Below, in pieces: positions 7,090 through 15,771 of a stretch of 64,000 bases of DNA (the stretch's first letter is position 1; every line of letters begins with the position of its first letter). The position numbers and the translations under genes were made by a program. The notes under the pieces were generated by a model. The model was not told where the DNA came from, searched no databases, and worked only from the letters and a program-made list of their open reading frames with translations. This stretch comes from Arthrobacter sp. MMS18-M83 (lineage in GTDB: Bacteria; Actinomycetota; Actinomycetes; Actinomycetales; Micrococcaceae): positions 2,046,001 through 2,110,000 of the forward strand of contig NZ_CP113343.1 in NCBI RefSeq assembly GCF_026683955.1. The letters run 5' to 3'.

Positions 7090-7884
7090 TTACCGGCCCG
7101 CTCTCGCCTTGAGCGCCTCGGGAATCAGGGCGCGGACCACTTCGGGTTTGTCCGAGAGGACGACGACGTCGACGCGGCGGTTGAGCTCCATCAGCGCCTC
7201 GGTGGAGTCGTCGTTGACCTGCCGGGCCGAGCCGAACGCGACCGCCCCAATGCGGCCCGCCGGGATCCCCCCGTGGTCCACGAGGTACCTGAGGACATTG
7301 ACGGAACGCGCGGAGGAAAGCTCCCACGTCGAGGGGTATGAGGTGATTCCGTTGGCGGCGTGGCCTTCCACCATGACTTCGAGGCCAGCGCTGACCATGG
7401 CGGGTGCAATGGTGCCGAGGACCTGGCTGGCGCGGGCAGTGAGCTCCGGCCGGTCGGGTTCGAAGAAGGTCTGTGATCCTACTAGTTTCACGGTGAGTCC
7501 ACGTTCGCCGATCTGGAACTGCACATTTGCACCCAGCCCGGCGGCGTCGAGCTTTGATTTCATGTCGTCACGCAAAGCGGTGAGCCGGTCCACTTCCTTG
7601 AGAGCCAGGTCCAGGGAAGAGAATCCTTGAGCGTCAGCGTGGGTGAACTCAGGCGGAACCACTGTGCCGGTGGCCGTGTCCACCTTCTGGCTGGCCACCG
7701 TCCCGAAACCTGTGGCCAGCGAATTGCGGAGCTTATCGAATTTCGTCTGGTCCACGGTGGACATGGCGAACAGGACGATGAACATGCACATGAGCACCGT
7801 GACCATGTCCATGTAGGAAGCCATCCAGCGTTCGTCGACGTGCTCCTCCGCCGGAGGTGAGCCACGGCGGCGCCGGGACCTCAT
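7090..7884 (-). CDS. motB: Flagellar motor stator protein MotB
   Basis: A 264-residue protein from ATG 7884. A short basic N-terminus is followed by one membrane helix (about residues 24-43, MDMVTVLMCMFIVLFAMS) whose Asp26 is the expected ion-binding residue. The C-terminal OmpA-like domain binds peptidoglycan (VMVEGHAANG, then WELSSARSVNVLRYLVDHG, and LMELNRRVDVVV). The ATG overlaps the motA stop (ATGA). With MotA it forms the proton-driven stator that turns the flagellum. The usual following gene, fliL, is not found here; the AraC-VOC pair follows instead. Confidence 0.97.
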   Translation of the reverse strand: MRSRRRRGSPPAEEHVDERWMASYMDMVTVLMCMFIVLFAMSTVDQTKFDKLRNSLATGFGTVASQKVDTATGTVVPPEFTHADAQGFSSLDLALKEVDRLTALRDDMKSKLDAAGLGANVQFQIGERGLTVKLVGSQTFFEPDRPELTARASQVLGTIAPAMVSAGLEVMVEGHAANGITSYPSTWELSSARSVNVLRYLVDHGGIPAGRIGAVAFGSARQVNDDSTEALMELNRRVDVVVLSDKPEVVRALIPEALKARAGR

Positions 7885-8708
7885 GCGGCCTTGGACGAAG
7901 CGAATTTGCCTGCGCGGCCTTCGTCGTCGTTGCTCTTCTTTGCGGATTTCGCCTTGCCGAGCCTGTCTGCGGGGACCATGGCCCGGAGCCGCTCGGCGAG
8001 CAGAAGCGGTTGGGTCCCGTTCTGCACTGCCAGCATGCCCTCCATCAGGAGCGTCATGCGTTCGATTTCCAACTCGGACAGGCGCTTGAGCCGCGAGCTG
8101 AACGGCAGCCAGATGAAGTTCGCGGACAACAAACCCCACAAGGTAGCCACGAATGCCGAGGCGATCATGGGTCCCAGGTGGTCAGGCGAGGAAAGGTTCT
8201 CCAAGACGTGGGTCAGGGATACCACCGTGCCAATGATGCCGATGGTGGGTGCGTATCCACCCAGGCTGGCGAAGAATTTGGCAGCGACGTGGTCGCTGCG
8301 CATCTTGGTGTCGATCTCGTCTTCCATGAGGATGCGCAACTCTTCGGCATCGGTGCCGTCGGCGATGTTCTGGAGGGCCCTGGCCAGGAACGGATCCTTC
8401 TCCCGAGCGGCTGCCTCTTCAAGGGAGAGCAGCCCTTCGCTGCGGGCCTTCTCGGCAAAGCCGATCAGCTGGTCGATGCTGTCCTGCGGCTTGTCGGTCT
8501 TGCCCTTGAAAGCCTTGGGCAAGTCCTTGAACGCCCGGATGGTGTCGCGGAACGTGTTCCCGGCCAGGCCAACGGCCAAGGTAGCACCGAAAACCAGGAC
8601 CATGGGCGCGGGAAGCAGGAGCGCCATGAGGTTGGCGTCTTCGAGGGTCACCATGGCGACCACGGAGCCGAAGGCCAGGAACAGGCCGATGATGGTTGAG
8701 GGATCCAT
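7881..8708 (-). CDS. motA: Flagellar motor stator protein MotA
   Basis: A 275-residue membrane protein of normal MotA length with four predicted helices: two near the N-terminus (IIGLFLAFGSVVAMV, LPAPMVLVFGATLAVGL) and two after a charged cytoplasmic loop. The loop carries the expected acidic and basic residues (ARSEGLLSLEEAAARE). The third helix region has the conserved Pro-Thr-Gly pattern (GGYAPTIGIIGTVVSL). It forms the ion channel with MotB. It starts three bases after flbD and overlaps motB by four bases, so flbD-motA-motB is one transcription unit. Confidence 0.97.
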   Translation of the reverse strand: MDPSTIIGLFLAFGSVVAMVTLEDANLMALLLPAPMVLVFGATLAVGLAGNTFRDTIRAFKDLPKAFKGKTDKPQDSIDQLIGFAEKARSEGLLSLEEAAAREKDPFLARALQNIADGTDAEELRILMEDEIDTKMRSDHVAAKFFASLGGYAPTIGIIGTVVSLTHVLENLSSPDHLGPMIASAFVATLWGLLSANFIWLPFSSRLKRLSELEIERMTLLMEGMLAVQNGTQPLLLAERLRAMVPADRLGKAKSAKKSNDDEGRAGKFASSKAA

Positions 8709-8711
8709 GGC

Positions 8712-8966
8712 CTACCTTCCGTCCGGTTCCGGTGTCCGCACGAGACTCAAGGGATAGCCCGTCGCTGTGGGGAGATCTTGTGCCCGCCGAAGGATGTAGG
8801 AGCGGTAATTCGCAATCAGCTCCACCACCTCGGCGAGGCTCTCCTGCACTACGTAAGCAGCGCCGTCGAGGGTCACCAGGTGGGTGTCCGGGCTTTCGTG
8901 GATCCGTTCAATGATGTCGGGATTCACGGCAAAGCGGGTGCCGTTCAGGCGGGTGACAACGATCAT
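8712..8966 (-). CDS. flbD: Flagellar FlbD family protein
   Basis: An 84-residue protein from ATG 8966: MIVVTRLNGTRFAVNPDIIE and LVTLDGAAYVVQESLAEVV are the FlbD-family signature. An upstream ATG at 9014 would add 16 residues but lies at the predicted transcription start. FlbD proteins of this type are small beta-rich proteins encoded between flgE and motA in Gram-positive flagellar clusters; their function is unclear, and they are unrelated to the Caulobacter regulator of the same name. Here flgE lies 26 kb away, so flbD is the first gene of its piece. Confidence 0.93.
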   Translation of the reverse strand: MIVVTRLNGTRFAVNPDIIERIHESPDTHLVTLDGAAYVVQESLAEVVELIANYRSYILRRAQDLPTATGYPLSLVRTPEPDGR

Positions 8967-9020
8967 GGGCCGTTTCTGCTTAGGTAGGAAGGCGCTGTAT
9001 GGAAGGCGGTTCACTTCCTA

Positions 9021-9047
9021 CTGTCGGCCGGAGGCCCACCCGCGTTA
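9021..9047 (-). promoter_or_regulatory. Sigma-28-like promoter ahead of flbD-motA-motB
   Basis: On the minus strand this reads TAAC, 15 bases, GCCGACAG, the motif also found ahead of fliM, flgB and fliC. The leader to the flbD ATG would be about 48 bases. It shows how the detached stator genes could keep flagellar control. Confidence 0.65.
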
Positions 9048-9146
9048 GCTTGCCGCCGAACTGCGTCGCTCCAGTCCACAACCGGCGTCCCCGGATAATC
9101 GCGGTAGGGAGGGCCTACAACCGCTTGAGCGTCCACGAGCCCAGTT

Positions 9147-9896
9147 TCAGCGAAGCGTAGCCGGACGCACGCGTACCGGCGCGAGAATTCCGATGACCAT
9201 GAGCGCCGTCATGGAACCGGCCGCCATGATTGCCGCGAGCACCACGATCTGGAAGCGTCCGGCTTCAAGCGGAGAGACCCCGCCGAAGATCGCCCCGACG
9301 AACGCGCCGGGCAGCGTGACGAGTCCGGTCGTCTTCGTTTGATCGGTGGAAGGAATCAAGGCCGAGTAGACCGTGCGCCGGGCAAGATCCAGGGTTGCCT
9401 GCCTCGGAGTGGCGCCTAGCGCGAGCCAGCCTTCCACTTCCTCCCAATGTTCATAGACTGATTCCTTGAAGCGCCGGCCAGCCAGGACAGCGATAGTCAT
9501 TCCATTGCCAATGGCAATCCCGCCGATCGCGAGCGCGTAGCGGGGGGTGAACGCGATGGCACCCGTGGCGAAAATGACGGCGAGGGTTATTGCAATGCCT
9601 CCGGCCATCGAGCCACTGACCATGCCCCAATGAGGCAGGCTCCAGCCAATGCGGCGCGTGGCACTCGCCGCGGCCACCGCGAACATCACAAGTAGCGCGA
9701 CGGCGACCCACAGTGGGCTGGTGATCACGCCACCCAGAACGAAACTGATCGCGGCGAGTTGGACAGCTCCGCGGAGGGTGGCGAGTGCGGGCGCGAAGGG
9801 ATGCGGGGCCCGGAACGCCAAGAGCAGTGCCAATGTGACTGCCATCAGGACGCCGACGCCGAGGAATGTCGGCATGAATTCGGAGAGTCCGGGCAT
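9147..9896 (-). CDS. FetB/UPF0014 family ABC transporter permease
   Basis: A 249-residue protein with about seven membrane helices. It contains the family pattern LRGAVQLAAISFVLGG near the N-terminus, then ALAIGGIAIGNGMTIAVLAG, ALGATPRQATLDLARRTVYS, the diagnostic LIPSTDQTKTTGLVTLPGAFVGAI and a final helix. Family members include E. coli FetB, reported to act with the ATPase FetA in iron export. No FetA-type ATPase gene is adjacent here, so the partner must be encoded elsewhere. It is divergent from the ChrB-domain gene, with two palindromes between them. Confidence 0.9.
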   Translation of the reverse strand: MPGLSEFMPTFLGVGVLMAVTLALLLAFRAPHPFAPALATLRGAVQLAAISFVLGGVITSPLWVAVALLVMFAVAAASATRRIGWSLPHWGMVSGSMAGGIAITLAVIFATGAIAFTPRYALAIGGIAIGNGMTIAVLAGRRFKESVYEHWEEVEGWLALGATPRQATLDLARRTVYSALIPSTDQTKTTGLVTLPGAFVGAIFGGVSPLEAGRFQIVVLAAIMAAGSMTALMVIGILAPVRVRPATLR

Positions 9897-9928
9897 GGTG
9901 CCAGCTTATCGACCGCCGCAAGACCGTT

Positions 9929-9962
9929 AACCTCTGCCCAGAGGTTGTAACAACCGTTACAA
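9929..9962. promoter_or_regulatory. Two overlapping palindromes between divergent genes
   Basis: AACCTCTG-CC-CAGAGGTT (9929-9946) is a perfect palindrome. It overlaps TTGTAAC-AACC-GTTACAA (9945-9962), also perfect. They fill half of the 68-base gap between the FetB-type permease and the ChrB-domain gene. A TACAAT at 9958-9963 could be the -10 for the plus-strand gene. Both palindromes look like operators for a dimeric regulator. Confidence 0.6.
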
Positions 9963-9964
9963 TC

Positions 9965-10510
9965 ATGAGTGTGCAGAACTTGAGCGAAGTTTCCTGGCTG
10001 ATCATGATCGTGCAGGTGCCCGCGGCGCCATCCCGGCACCGAGTTGCTGTCTGGCGGGAGTTGAGGCGGTTTGGTGGCGTCCCGGTCGGGCAGGGAACCT
10101 GGGCCGCTCCCGACGTTCCGGCTTGCCGGGCCGGCGCCGAGAGAGCACGGGAATTGGCCCAGGCCGGCGGGGGTGATCTGATTCTTCTAACAACCGGATC
10201 CGGGGACGACGCCGCCAAACTGCGTGACCTCTTCATGGCAGCGCGCGAGGACGAATGGAAGGAATTTCTGGCGGACTGCGCGAAGTTCACTGACGAGGTC
10301 GCCCGGGAAATCGCCAAGCAGAAATTCACTCTCGCCGAACTCGAAGAGGAAGAACAAAGCCTGGAACGGCTCCGCCGGTGGTCCCGGTCAATTCGATCCC
10401 GGGATGTTTTCGGCGGCGCCAGCGCAGCACGCGCCGAAGAGGAGATGGCCACCTGCATCGAAGCCCTGGATGATTTTGCCGGCCATGTCTACCGGCAGGT
10501 CCACTCATGA
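9965..10510 (+). CDS. ChrB N-terminal domain protein
   Basis: A 181-residue protein. Residues 10-60 match the ChrB N-terminal domain (WLIMIVQVPAAPSRHRVAVW, RRFGGVPVGQGTWAAPDVP). The rest is helical and strongly charged, with a probable coiled coil around EEEEQSLERLRRW. Full ChrB is about 300 residues, so this is the regulatory half only. ChrB has been described as a chromate-responsive regulator. If TACAAT at 9958-9963 is the -10, the real start may be GTG 9971. It overlaps the following MFS gene by four bases, so they are coupled; no chrA-type chromate transporter is nearby. Confidence 0.8.
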   Translation: MSVQNLSEVSWLIMIVQVPAAPSRHRVAVWRELRRFGGVPVGQGTWAAPDVPACRAGAERARELAQAGGGDLILLTTGSGDDAAKLRDLFMAAREDEWKEFLADCAKFTDEVAREIAKQKFTLAELEEEEQSLERLRRWSRSIRSRDVFGGASAARAEEEMATCIEALDDFAGHVYRQVHS

Positions 10511-11688
10511 GCGCGGTTCAGTTAAGAACCCGGACTTCCTCCGCACCGCTGTACGCCGCCGGGTTCGTGACCGCGTTCGGCGCCCACAGCATCGCCGCGA
10601 GCTTGGGCGCCCAGAGCGAAAACATCGGTCTGAGCCTGATGAGCCTGGGCCTCCTGCTGGCCGCCTACGACGTCTCTGAGGTGTTCCTCAAACCCGTGTT
10701 CGGCGCGCTCAGCGACAGGATCGGCACCAAGCCCGTCATCATCGGAGGTCTCCTGGCCTTCGCGGTGCTCTCGATTCCAGGGCTGTGGGGAAGCGAACCG
10801 CTCATGCTTGGCCTGGCCCGGCTTGGCCAGGGAGCCGCAGCATCGGCATTCTCCCCGGCGGCGTCCGCCATGGTGGCCCGCATGGCTGGAGGAAAGAACG
10901 CGGGCACCTACTTCGGCCGGTACGGATCCTGGAAGAGCCTGGGCTACGTCATGGGTCCGTTGCTAGGGGCCGGCCTGATCCTTGCCGGAGGATTCCCCCT
11001 GCTCTTTGCCGTGCTATCCGCGCTGGCGGTTGCGGCGGCCATCTGGGTCTTCGTGCGCGTCCCACAACTGGAGCCTCTCCCGCGCCAGCGCTACACGGTC
11101 CTTGATCTTGCGCGACAAGTCACGGAACGGCGCTTCGTTGTCCCAACTCTCGTACTAGCAGCGTCGACGGCGGCAATGGGGTCAGCGATCGGCTTCCTTC
11201 CAGCCCTGGCCTCGCAGCATGGCCTCGGCCCCGTAGCGGGCACTGCAACCGTGAGCGTCCTGGCGATCACCTCATTGCTTGTACAGCCCCAGATCGGCAA
11301 GATGCGCGACCAACGACGCATCAGTGACACCCATGGCATGACCGCGGGACTCCTACTCATCGCGAGCGGCATAACGCTCCTCGCCCTGGCACCGGGGCCG
11401 GTCACCTTGTTCATTTCGGCCGCGGCCATCGGCGCGGGCGTAGGTGCCGCAACACCGTTGGGCTTCGCGCATCTGGCCGAGACGACACCACCGGAGCGGA
11501 TGGGCAGGACCATGGGCTCCGCAGAACTCGGCAGAGAGCTCGGCGACGCCGGAGGCCCGCTTCTCGTCGGAGGCATCTCAACCATCGCTTCCCTGCCCTT
11601 TGGCCTTGGAGCACTTGGGCTTCTGATAGCCGCCGCAAGCGTGCCGCGCCTCACCTCAACGCGGGACGCGGAAACCAACAAACATTAG
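10507..11688 (+). CDS. MFS transporter
   Basis: A 393-residue protein with 12 predicted membrane helices in two halves. The MFS motif between helices 2 and 3 is visible (GALSDRIGTKPVIIGG), and the second half repeats a similar arrangement. The ATG overlaps the stop of the ChrB-domain gene (ATGA), which couples their translation. MFS genes fused in an operon with a ChrB-N gene are seen in other bacteria and may export a toxic oxyanion or drug, but the substrate cannot be read from the sequence. Confidence 0.88.
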   Translation: MSAVQLRTRTSSAPLYAAGFVTAFGAHSIAASLGAQSENIGLSLMSLGLLLAAYDVSEVFLKPVFGALSDRIGTKPVIIGGLLAFAVLSIPGLWGSEPLMLGLARLGQGAAASAFSPAASAMVARMAGGKNAGTYFGRYGSWKSLGYVMGPLLGAGLILAGGFPLLFAVLSALAVAAAIWVFVRVPQLEPLPRQRYTVLDLARQVTERRFVVPTLVLAASTAAMGSAIGFLPALASQHGLGPVAGTATVSVLAITSLLVQPQIGKMRDQRRISDTHGMTAGLLLIASGITLLALAPGPVTLFISAAAIGAGVGAATPLGFAHLAETTPPERMGRTMGSAELGRELGDAGGPLLVGGISTIASLPFGLGALGLLIAAASVPRLTSTRDAETNKH

Positions 11689-11750
11689 GTCACGCAAACC
11701 TTGCGTAATACATGTGATTCCCGTCACGATCGGGCAATCTGGATGGAAAT

Positions 11751-11769
11751 TTAGGTATGGCTAACCTAA
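11751..11769. promoter_or_regulatory. DtxR/IdeR-type iron box ahead of fbpA
   Basis: TTAGGTATGGCTAACCTAA matches the 19-base DtxR/IdeR consensus (TTAGGTTAGGCTAACCTAA) at 17 positions, with both arms intact. It lies 71 bases before the fbpA start, where binding by iron-loaded repressor would block transcription. This supports iron-repressed expression of the fbpABC operon. Confidence 0.88.
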
Positions 11770-11839
11770 AGTTTCAACCTGTGAGCCCGCACTTTCTTCC
11801 CCCGGGCTCCCCAGGATTTGCTCGCAGAAAGAAGCCTTC

Positions 11840-12910
11840 ATGAAGATTCGCGCAAATGCGCTGGCCGGCATCGCACTCGCCGCCACCGCAGCCCTCAGCC
11901 TGGCCGCCTGCGGCAACGGCACCGCATCCTCCGCAGCCACCGGCTCTGCCTCCGCCGACGCTGGTACTGCCACAAAAGTGGCTGGCGAAATCACGGTCTA
12001 CAACGCCCAGCACGACACTCTGACCAAGGAATGGGTGGACGCGTTCACCAAAGAGACCGGCGTCAAGGTCACCATTCGCCAGGGTTCCGACACCGAGCTT
12101 TCCAACCAGATCGTCCAGGAAGGCGCGGCATCACCGGCCGACGTTTTCCTCACGGAGAACTCCCCCGCCATGGCCCAGGTTGAGAACGCCGGCCTCTTCG
12201 CCGACATCGACAAGGCCACTGTGGACCAGGTTCCGGCTGAGTACCGCCCTTCAACCAACAAGTGGACCGGCATCGCGGCCCGCTCCACCGTTCTGGTCTA
12301 CGACAAGAACAAGATCAGCGACGACAAGCTGCCCAAGTCCATGTTGGATCTGGCCAAGCCGGAGTGGAAGGGCCGGTGGGCGGCTTCCCCGTCCGGCGCT
12401 GACTTCCAGGCCATTGTTGCCGCCCTGCTCGAACAAAAGGGCGAGGCAGCCACCACCGAGTGGCTCAAGGGCATGAAGGACAACTTCAAGGCGTACAAGG
12501 GCAACAGCACCGCCATGAAGGCAGTCAACGCCGGCGAAGTCGACGCCGCGCTGATCTACCACTACTACTACTACGGCGACCAGGCCAAGACCGGCGAGAA
12601 CTCCAAGAACGTCACCCCGTACTTCTTCAAGAACCAGGACCCGGGCGCTTTCCTGTCCGTGTCCGGCGGCGGCGTGCTGAAGTCCTCCAAGAACGCTGCG
12701 GCTGCCCAAGCCTTCATTAAGTTCATCACCGGGAAGCAGGGCCAGGAAGTCCTCAAGAACGGCACCTCCTTCGAGTACGCGATCGCTTCCAAGGTGGACT
12801 CCAACGCTAAACTCGTTTCCATCAAGGATCTTCAGGCTCCCACCGTGGACCCGGCCAAGTTGAACTCCGCAAAGGTCACCGACCTGATGACCAAGGCAGG
12901 ACTGCTGTAA
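11840..12910 (+). CDS. fbpA: Iron(III) ABC transporter substrate-binding lipoprotein
   Basis: A 356-residue protein. The N-terminus is a lipoprotein signal with lipobox LAAC (Cys24), so it is anchored on the outer face of the membrane. The mature part has the type 1 extracellular binding-protein fold ([20 protein letters not shown], then [14 protein letters not shown]). A Tyr run ([10 protein letters not shown]) provides the paired tyrosines that bind ferric ion in FbpA/IdiA proteins. A DtxR box lies upstream, and the permease gene starts four bases after its stop codon. Ferric iron is the likely substrate. Confidence 0.93.
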   Translation: MKIRANALAGIALAATAALSLAACGNGTASSAATGSASADAGTATKVAGEITVYNAQHDTLTKEWVDAFTKETGVKVTIRQGSDTELSNQIVQEGAASPADVFLTENSPAMAQVENAGLFADIDKATVDQVPAEYRPSTNKWTGIAARSTVLVYDKNKISDDKLPKSMLDLAKPEWKGRWAASPSGADFQAIVAALLEQKGEAATTEWLKGMKDNFKAYKGNSTAMKAVNAGEVDAALIYHYYYYGDQAKTGENSKNVTPYFFKNQDPGAFLSVSGGGVLKSSKNAAAAQAFIKFITGKQGQEVLKNGTSFEYAIASKVDSNAKLVSIKDLQAPTVDPAKLNSAKVTDLMTKAGLL

Positions 12911-12914
12911 TTCT

Positions 12915-14516
12915 GTGACCACTGACCTATCGGCTCCCGCACTTCCAACGAATTCGGAGAGCACGACGACGGCGGGCAGGGGCAAGCGCCCCCGCCCGCC
13001 TCTCGGCGTTTCCGCAATATCCCTGCTGGCGGTGCTGATCGCGCTGTTTTCGCTCATCCCGCTCGGGTACGTCGCTTACATGACGGCCGCGACTGGCTGG
13101 AACACCGCCGTCGGACTCATCTTCCGGCCGCGCGTCGGCGAGCTGCTCCTGAACACCGTGATGCTGGTGGTCTTCACAGTGCCCATTTGCCTGGTGTTGG
13201 GAGTGGGCGGCGCGTGGCTCGTAGAACGGACCAAACTGCGGGGGCATCGCTGGTGGGCCGTGGCCCTGGCAGCCCCGTTGGCCATCCCGGCCTTCGTCAA
13301 CAGCTATTCGTGGGTATCCGCGGTCCCGTCGCTCGAGGGCATCTGGTCCGGGGTGCTCATTGCCACGCTGTCATACTTCCCCCTTGTCTACATTCCTGCG
13401 GCGGCAACGCTGGGGCGCCTTGATCCGGCCATTGAGCAGTCCGCGGAATCCCTTGGCTTGGGACCGTGGGCCGTCTTTTTCCGGGTTGTCCTGCCGCAAC
13501 TGCGGATCGCGATGACAGGCGGCGCTCTCTTGGTGTCCCTGCACCTGCTGGCCGAATACGGTGCGTTCGCGATGATCCGTTTCGACACGTTCACCACGGC
13601 GATCATGACCCAGTTCCAATCCACGTTCAACGGCACCGCCGGCAACATGTTGGCAAGCGTCCTGGTTTTCTTCTGCCTCATCCTGCTCCTGGCCGAAGTC
13701 AGGAGCCGTGGCACCGCGCGTTACGCCCGAGTCGGTTCCGGCGCCCAAGCCAAGCCGATCCGGTTGCCGCTGCGCCGCTACCAGCTTCTCTCCCAGCTCG
13801 CCCTGCTGGCCCTCACGGTGCTGGCCTTCGGATTGCCGATCTGGTTCGTCCTGCGCTGGGTGGTTGCGGGAGGCGTCCGCGTTTGGTCCGCCAACGAGTT
13901 CCTTCCGGCGCTGCTCCAAACCCTCGCGTATGGCACCGTGGGCGCGGCGGTGACAGTCGTCGTCGGCTTCCCCATGGCGTATCTGGCAGTGCGACACCCC
14001 AGCTGGTTCAGCAAGATGCTGGAGCTCTCCAACTACGTCACCAGCTCCCTGCCCGGCATCGTGGTGGGCCTCGCGTTCGTGACCGTGAGCATCCGGATGT
14101 TCCCGGGGATCTACCAGACCTCCGGTGTGCTTATTGCCGCCTATGTGCTGCTGTTCCTGCCCCGCGCCCTGGTCAACATCCGCTCCGGACTGGCCCAAGC
14201 TCCCAAGGAACTCGACGAAGCCGCGCAGTCGCTTGGCAAGGCCCCTCTCGTGTCCTTCTTGAAAGTCACCCTGCGCCTCACGGCTCCGGCCGCCGCAGGC
14301 GGGGCCGCGCTGGTGTTCCTTGCCATCGTCAATGAGCTGACGGCCACGCTGCTGCTATCCCCCAACGGCACGCACACCTTGGCCACAGAATTCTGGAGCA
14401 AGAGCAGCGAGATCGACTACTCGGGCGCGGCCCCCTACGCCCTGCTCATGATCCTGTTGTCTGCACCCATGACATACCTGCTTTTCCAACAGTCCAAGAA
14501 AGTAGCCGGACAGTGA
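12915..14516 (+). CDS. fbpB: Iron(III) ABC transporter permease (two fused permease domains)
   Basis: A 533-residue protein starting with GTG. It has about 12 membrane helices and two binding-protein-dependent permease cores, each with an EAA-type loop: [21 protein letters not shown] in the first half and [20 protein letters not shown] in the second. FbpB-type permeases are typically fused in this way. It lies between fbpA and the ATPase gene and overlaps the latter by four bases. The first 35 residues are a polar, disordered leader. Confidence 0.93.
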   Translation: MTTDLSAPALPTNSESTTTAGRGKRPRPPLGVSAISLLAVLIALFSLIPLGYVAYMTAATGWNTAVGLIFRPRVGELLLNTVMLVVFTVPICLVLGVGGAWLVERTKLRGHRWWAVALAAPLAIPAFVNSYSWVSAVPSLEGIWSGVLIATLSYFPLVYIPAAATLGRLDPAIEQSAESLGLGPWAVFFRVVLPQLRIAMTGGALLVSLHLLAEYGAFAMIRFDTFTTAIMTQFQSTFNGTAGNMLASVLVFFCLILLLAEVRSRGTARYARVGSGAQAKPIRLPLRRYQLLSQLALLALTVLAFGLPIWFVLRWVVAGGVRVWSANEFLPALLQTLAYGTVGAAVTVVVGFPMAYLAVRHPSWFSKMLELSNYVTSSLPGIVVGLAFVTVSIRMFPGIYQTSGVLIAAYVLLFLPRALVNIRSGLAQAPKELDEAAQSLGKAPLVSFLKVTLRLTAPAAAGGAALVFLAIVNELTATLLLSPNGTHTLATEFWSKSSEIDYSGAAPYALLMILLSAPMTYLLFQQSKKVAGQ

Positions 14517-15667
14517 CCGAACAATCCCCCTCCAGGCTTCCGTCACCCCGCGTCGCGGCTTCGGTGGCCCCAACCACCAACACACACCTGGACATCGCCG
14601 AGGTCACGAAGAACTTCGGTTCCCAGGCTGTGCTGAAGGGCGTCAACCTGTCCGTGGCGAAGGGCGGAACCACTGCCATCGTGGGGCCGTCCGGATCCGG
14701 AAAGACCACCCTGCTGCGCTTGATCGCCGGTTTTGAACACCCGGCCACCGGCTCCATCAGCCTCAATGGCACCAAGGTCGCCGGGAACGGCGTATGGCTG
14801 CCGGCACACAAGCGCCACATTGGCTATGTTGCCCAGGATGGTGCACTCTTCCCGCACCTTACGGTGGGACAGAACATTGCGTTCGGGCTCGACAAATCAG
14901 CGCTCGACGGCGGCCGGCGCGGTGTGAAGGCGCGGGTCCAGGAGCTGCTGGAGATGGTTTCCCTCGATGCGGACATGGCCAAGAGGCGGCCCCACCAGCT
15001 CTCGGGAGGCCAGCAGCAACGGGTGGCACTTGCCCGCGCCTTGGCCCGCGAACCGGAGCTCATGCTGCTCGATGAGCCATTCTCCGCCCTCGACGCCGGC
15101 CTCCGCGTTGCCACCAGGCGCGCCGTGGCCAAGGTTCTGAACGAAGCAGGGGTCACCACCATCCTGGTGACGCACGATCAAGCCGAGGCCCTTTCCTTCG
15201 CGGACCAGGTTGCCATCATGCGCGGCGGGAAGCTGGCGCAGATTGGCAATCCCTTCGTGGTGTACACCCGTCCCGCCGATCGCGCCACGGCCGAGTTCCT
15301 GGGCGACGCCGTCATCCTGAACGCGTGGATGGAAGGCTCCCTGGCCACGTGTTCGCTGGGCGGAATCCCCGTGCGACGTCCCCCGGCACAGGGTCTGGTG
15401 CAATTGATGCTTCGCCCGGAACAGATCCGGATTGCCCCCGATGGCCCCATCCGCGGCGTCGTGGTGGATACCGACTACTTCGGACCCGAGACCACCGTCC
15501 GGATCAAGCTCGCGCCGCGCGCGGGGGCTGCCGGAGCCCCCCTGGCTTATCCTGGCGGCGGCGAGGTCATCACCATCCGCCACTGGAACGCTTCCATCAC
15601 CAAGCCCGGCACGGAACTGTGCCTCCGCGTGGTGGGCGAAGGTGTTGCCTTCCCGGCGGAGGAATAG
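14513..15667 (+). CDS. fbpC: Iron(III) ABC transporter ATP-binding protein
   Basis: A 384-residue ATPase starting with GTG that overlaps the permease stop. Walker A is [11 protein letters not shown], the signature is LSGGQQQR, Walker B is [12 protein letters not shown] and the H-loop is VTHDQAEA. After about residue 270 there is a C-terminal regulatory domain of the TOBE type ([12 protein letters not shown]), as in the CUT1/FbpC group. It energises uptake through the fbpB permease. A strong hairpin terminator follows 47 bases after the stop. Confidence 0.93.
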   Translation: MTEQSPSRLPSPRVAASVAPTTNTHLDIAEVTKNFGSQAVLKGVNLSVAKGGTTAIVGPSGSGKTTLLRLIAGFEHPATGSISLNGTKVAGNGVWLPAHKRHIGYVAQDGALFPHLTVGQNIAFGLDKSALDGGRRGVKARVQELLEMVSLDADMAKRRPHQLSGGQQQRVALARALAREPELMLLDEPFSALDAGLRVATRRAVAKVLNEAGVTTILVTHDQAEALSFADQVAIMRGGKLAQIGNPFVVYTRPADRATAEFLGDAVILNAWMEGSLATCSLGGIPVRRPPAQGLVQLMLRPEQIRIAPDGPIRGVVVDTDYFGPETTVRIKLAPRAGAAGAPLAYPGGGEVITIRHWNASITKPGTELCLRVVGEGVAFPAEE

Positions 15668-15714
15668 GTCTGCGGCCTAGCACCCGACCTCCGCGACCGG
15701 CGGTTGATATGACC

Positions 15715-15753
15715 AAGGGTGGCCGGCCGTCATGGACGGCCGGCCACCCTTTT
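15715..15753. terminator. Bidirectional hairpin terminator
   Basis: A perfect 17-bp stem with a three-base loop (ATG): left arm AAGGGTGGCCGGCCGTC at 15715-15731, right arm at 15735-15751, followed by T residues. The stem starts with AA and ends with TT, so it works in both directions between the convergent fbpC and S53 peptidase genes. Confidence 0.9.
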
Positions 15754-15771
15754 GGCAATTACCGCGGACAT

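Noticed and set aside
13371..14198. A 275-codon minus-strand frame inside fbpB
   Set aside because: Antisense shadow of the permease gene; composition is typical of reversed GC-rich coding sequence.
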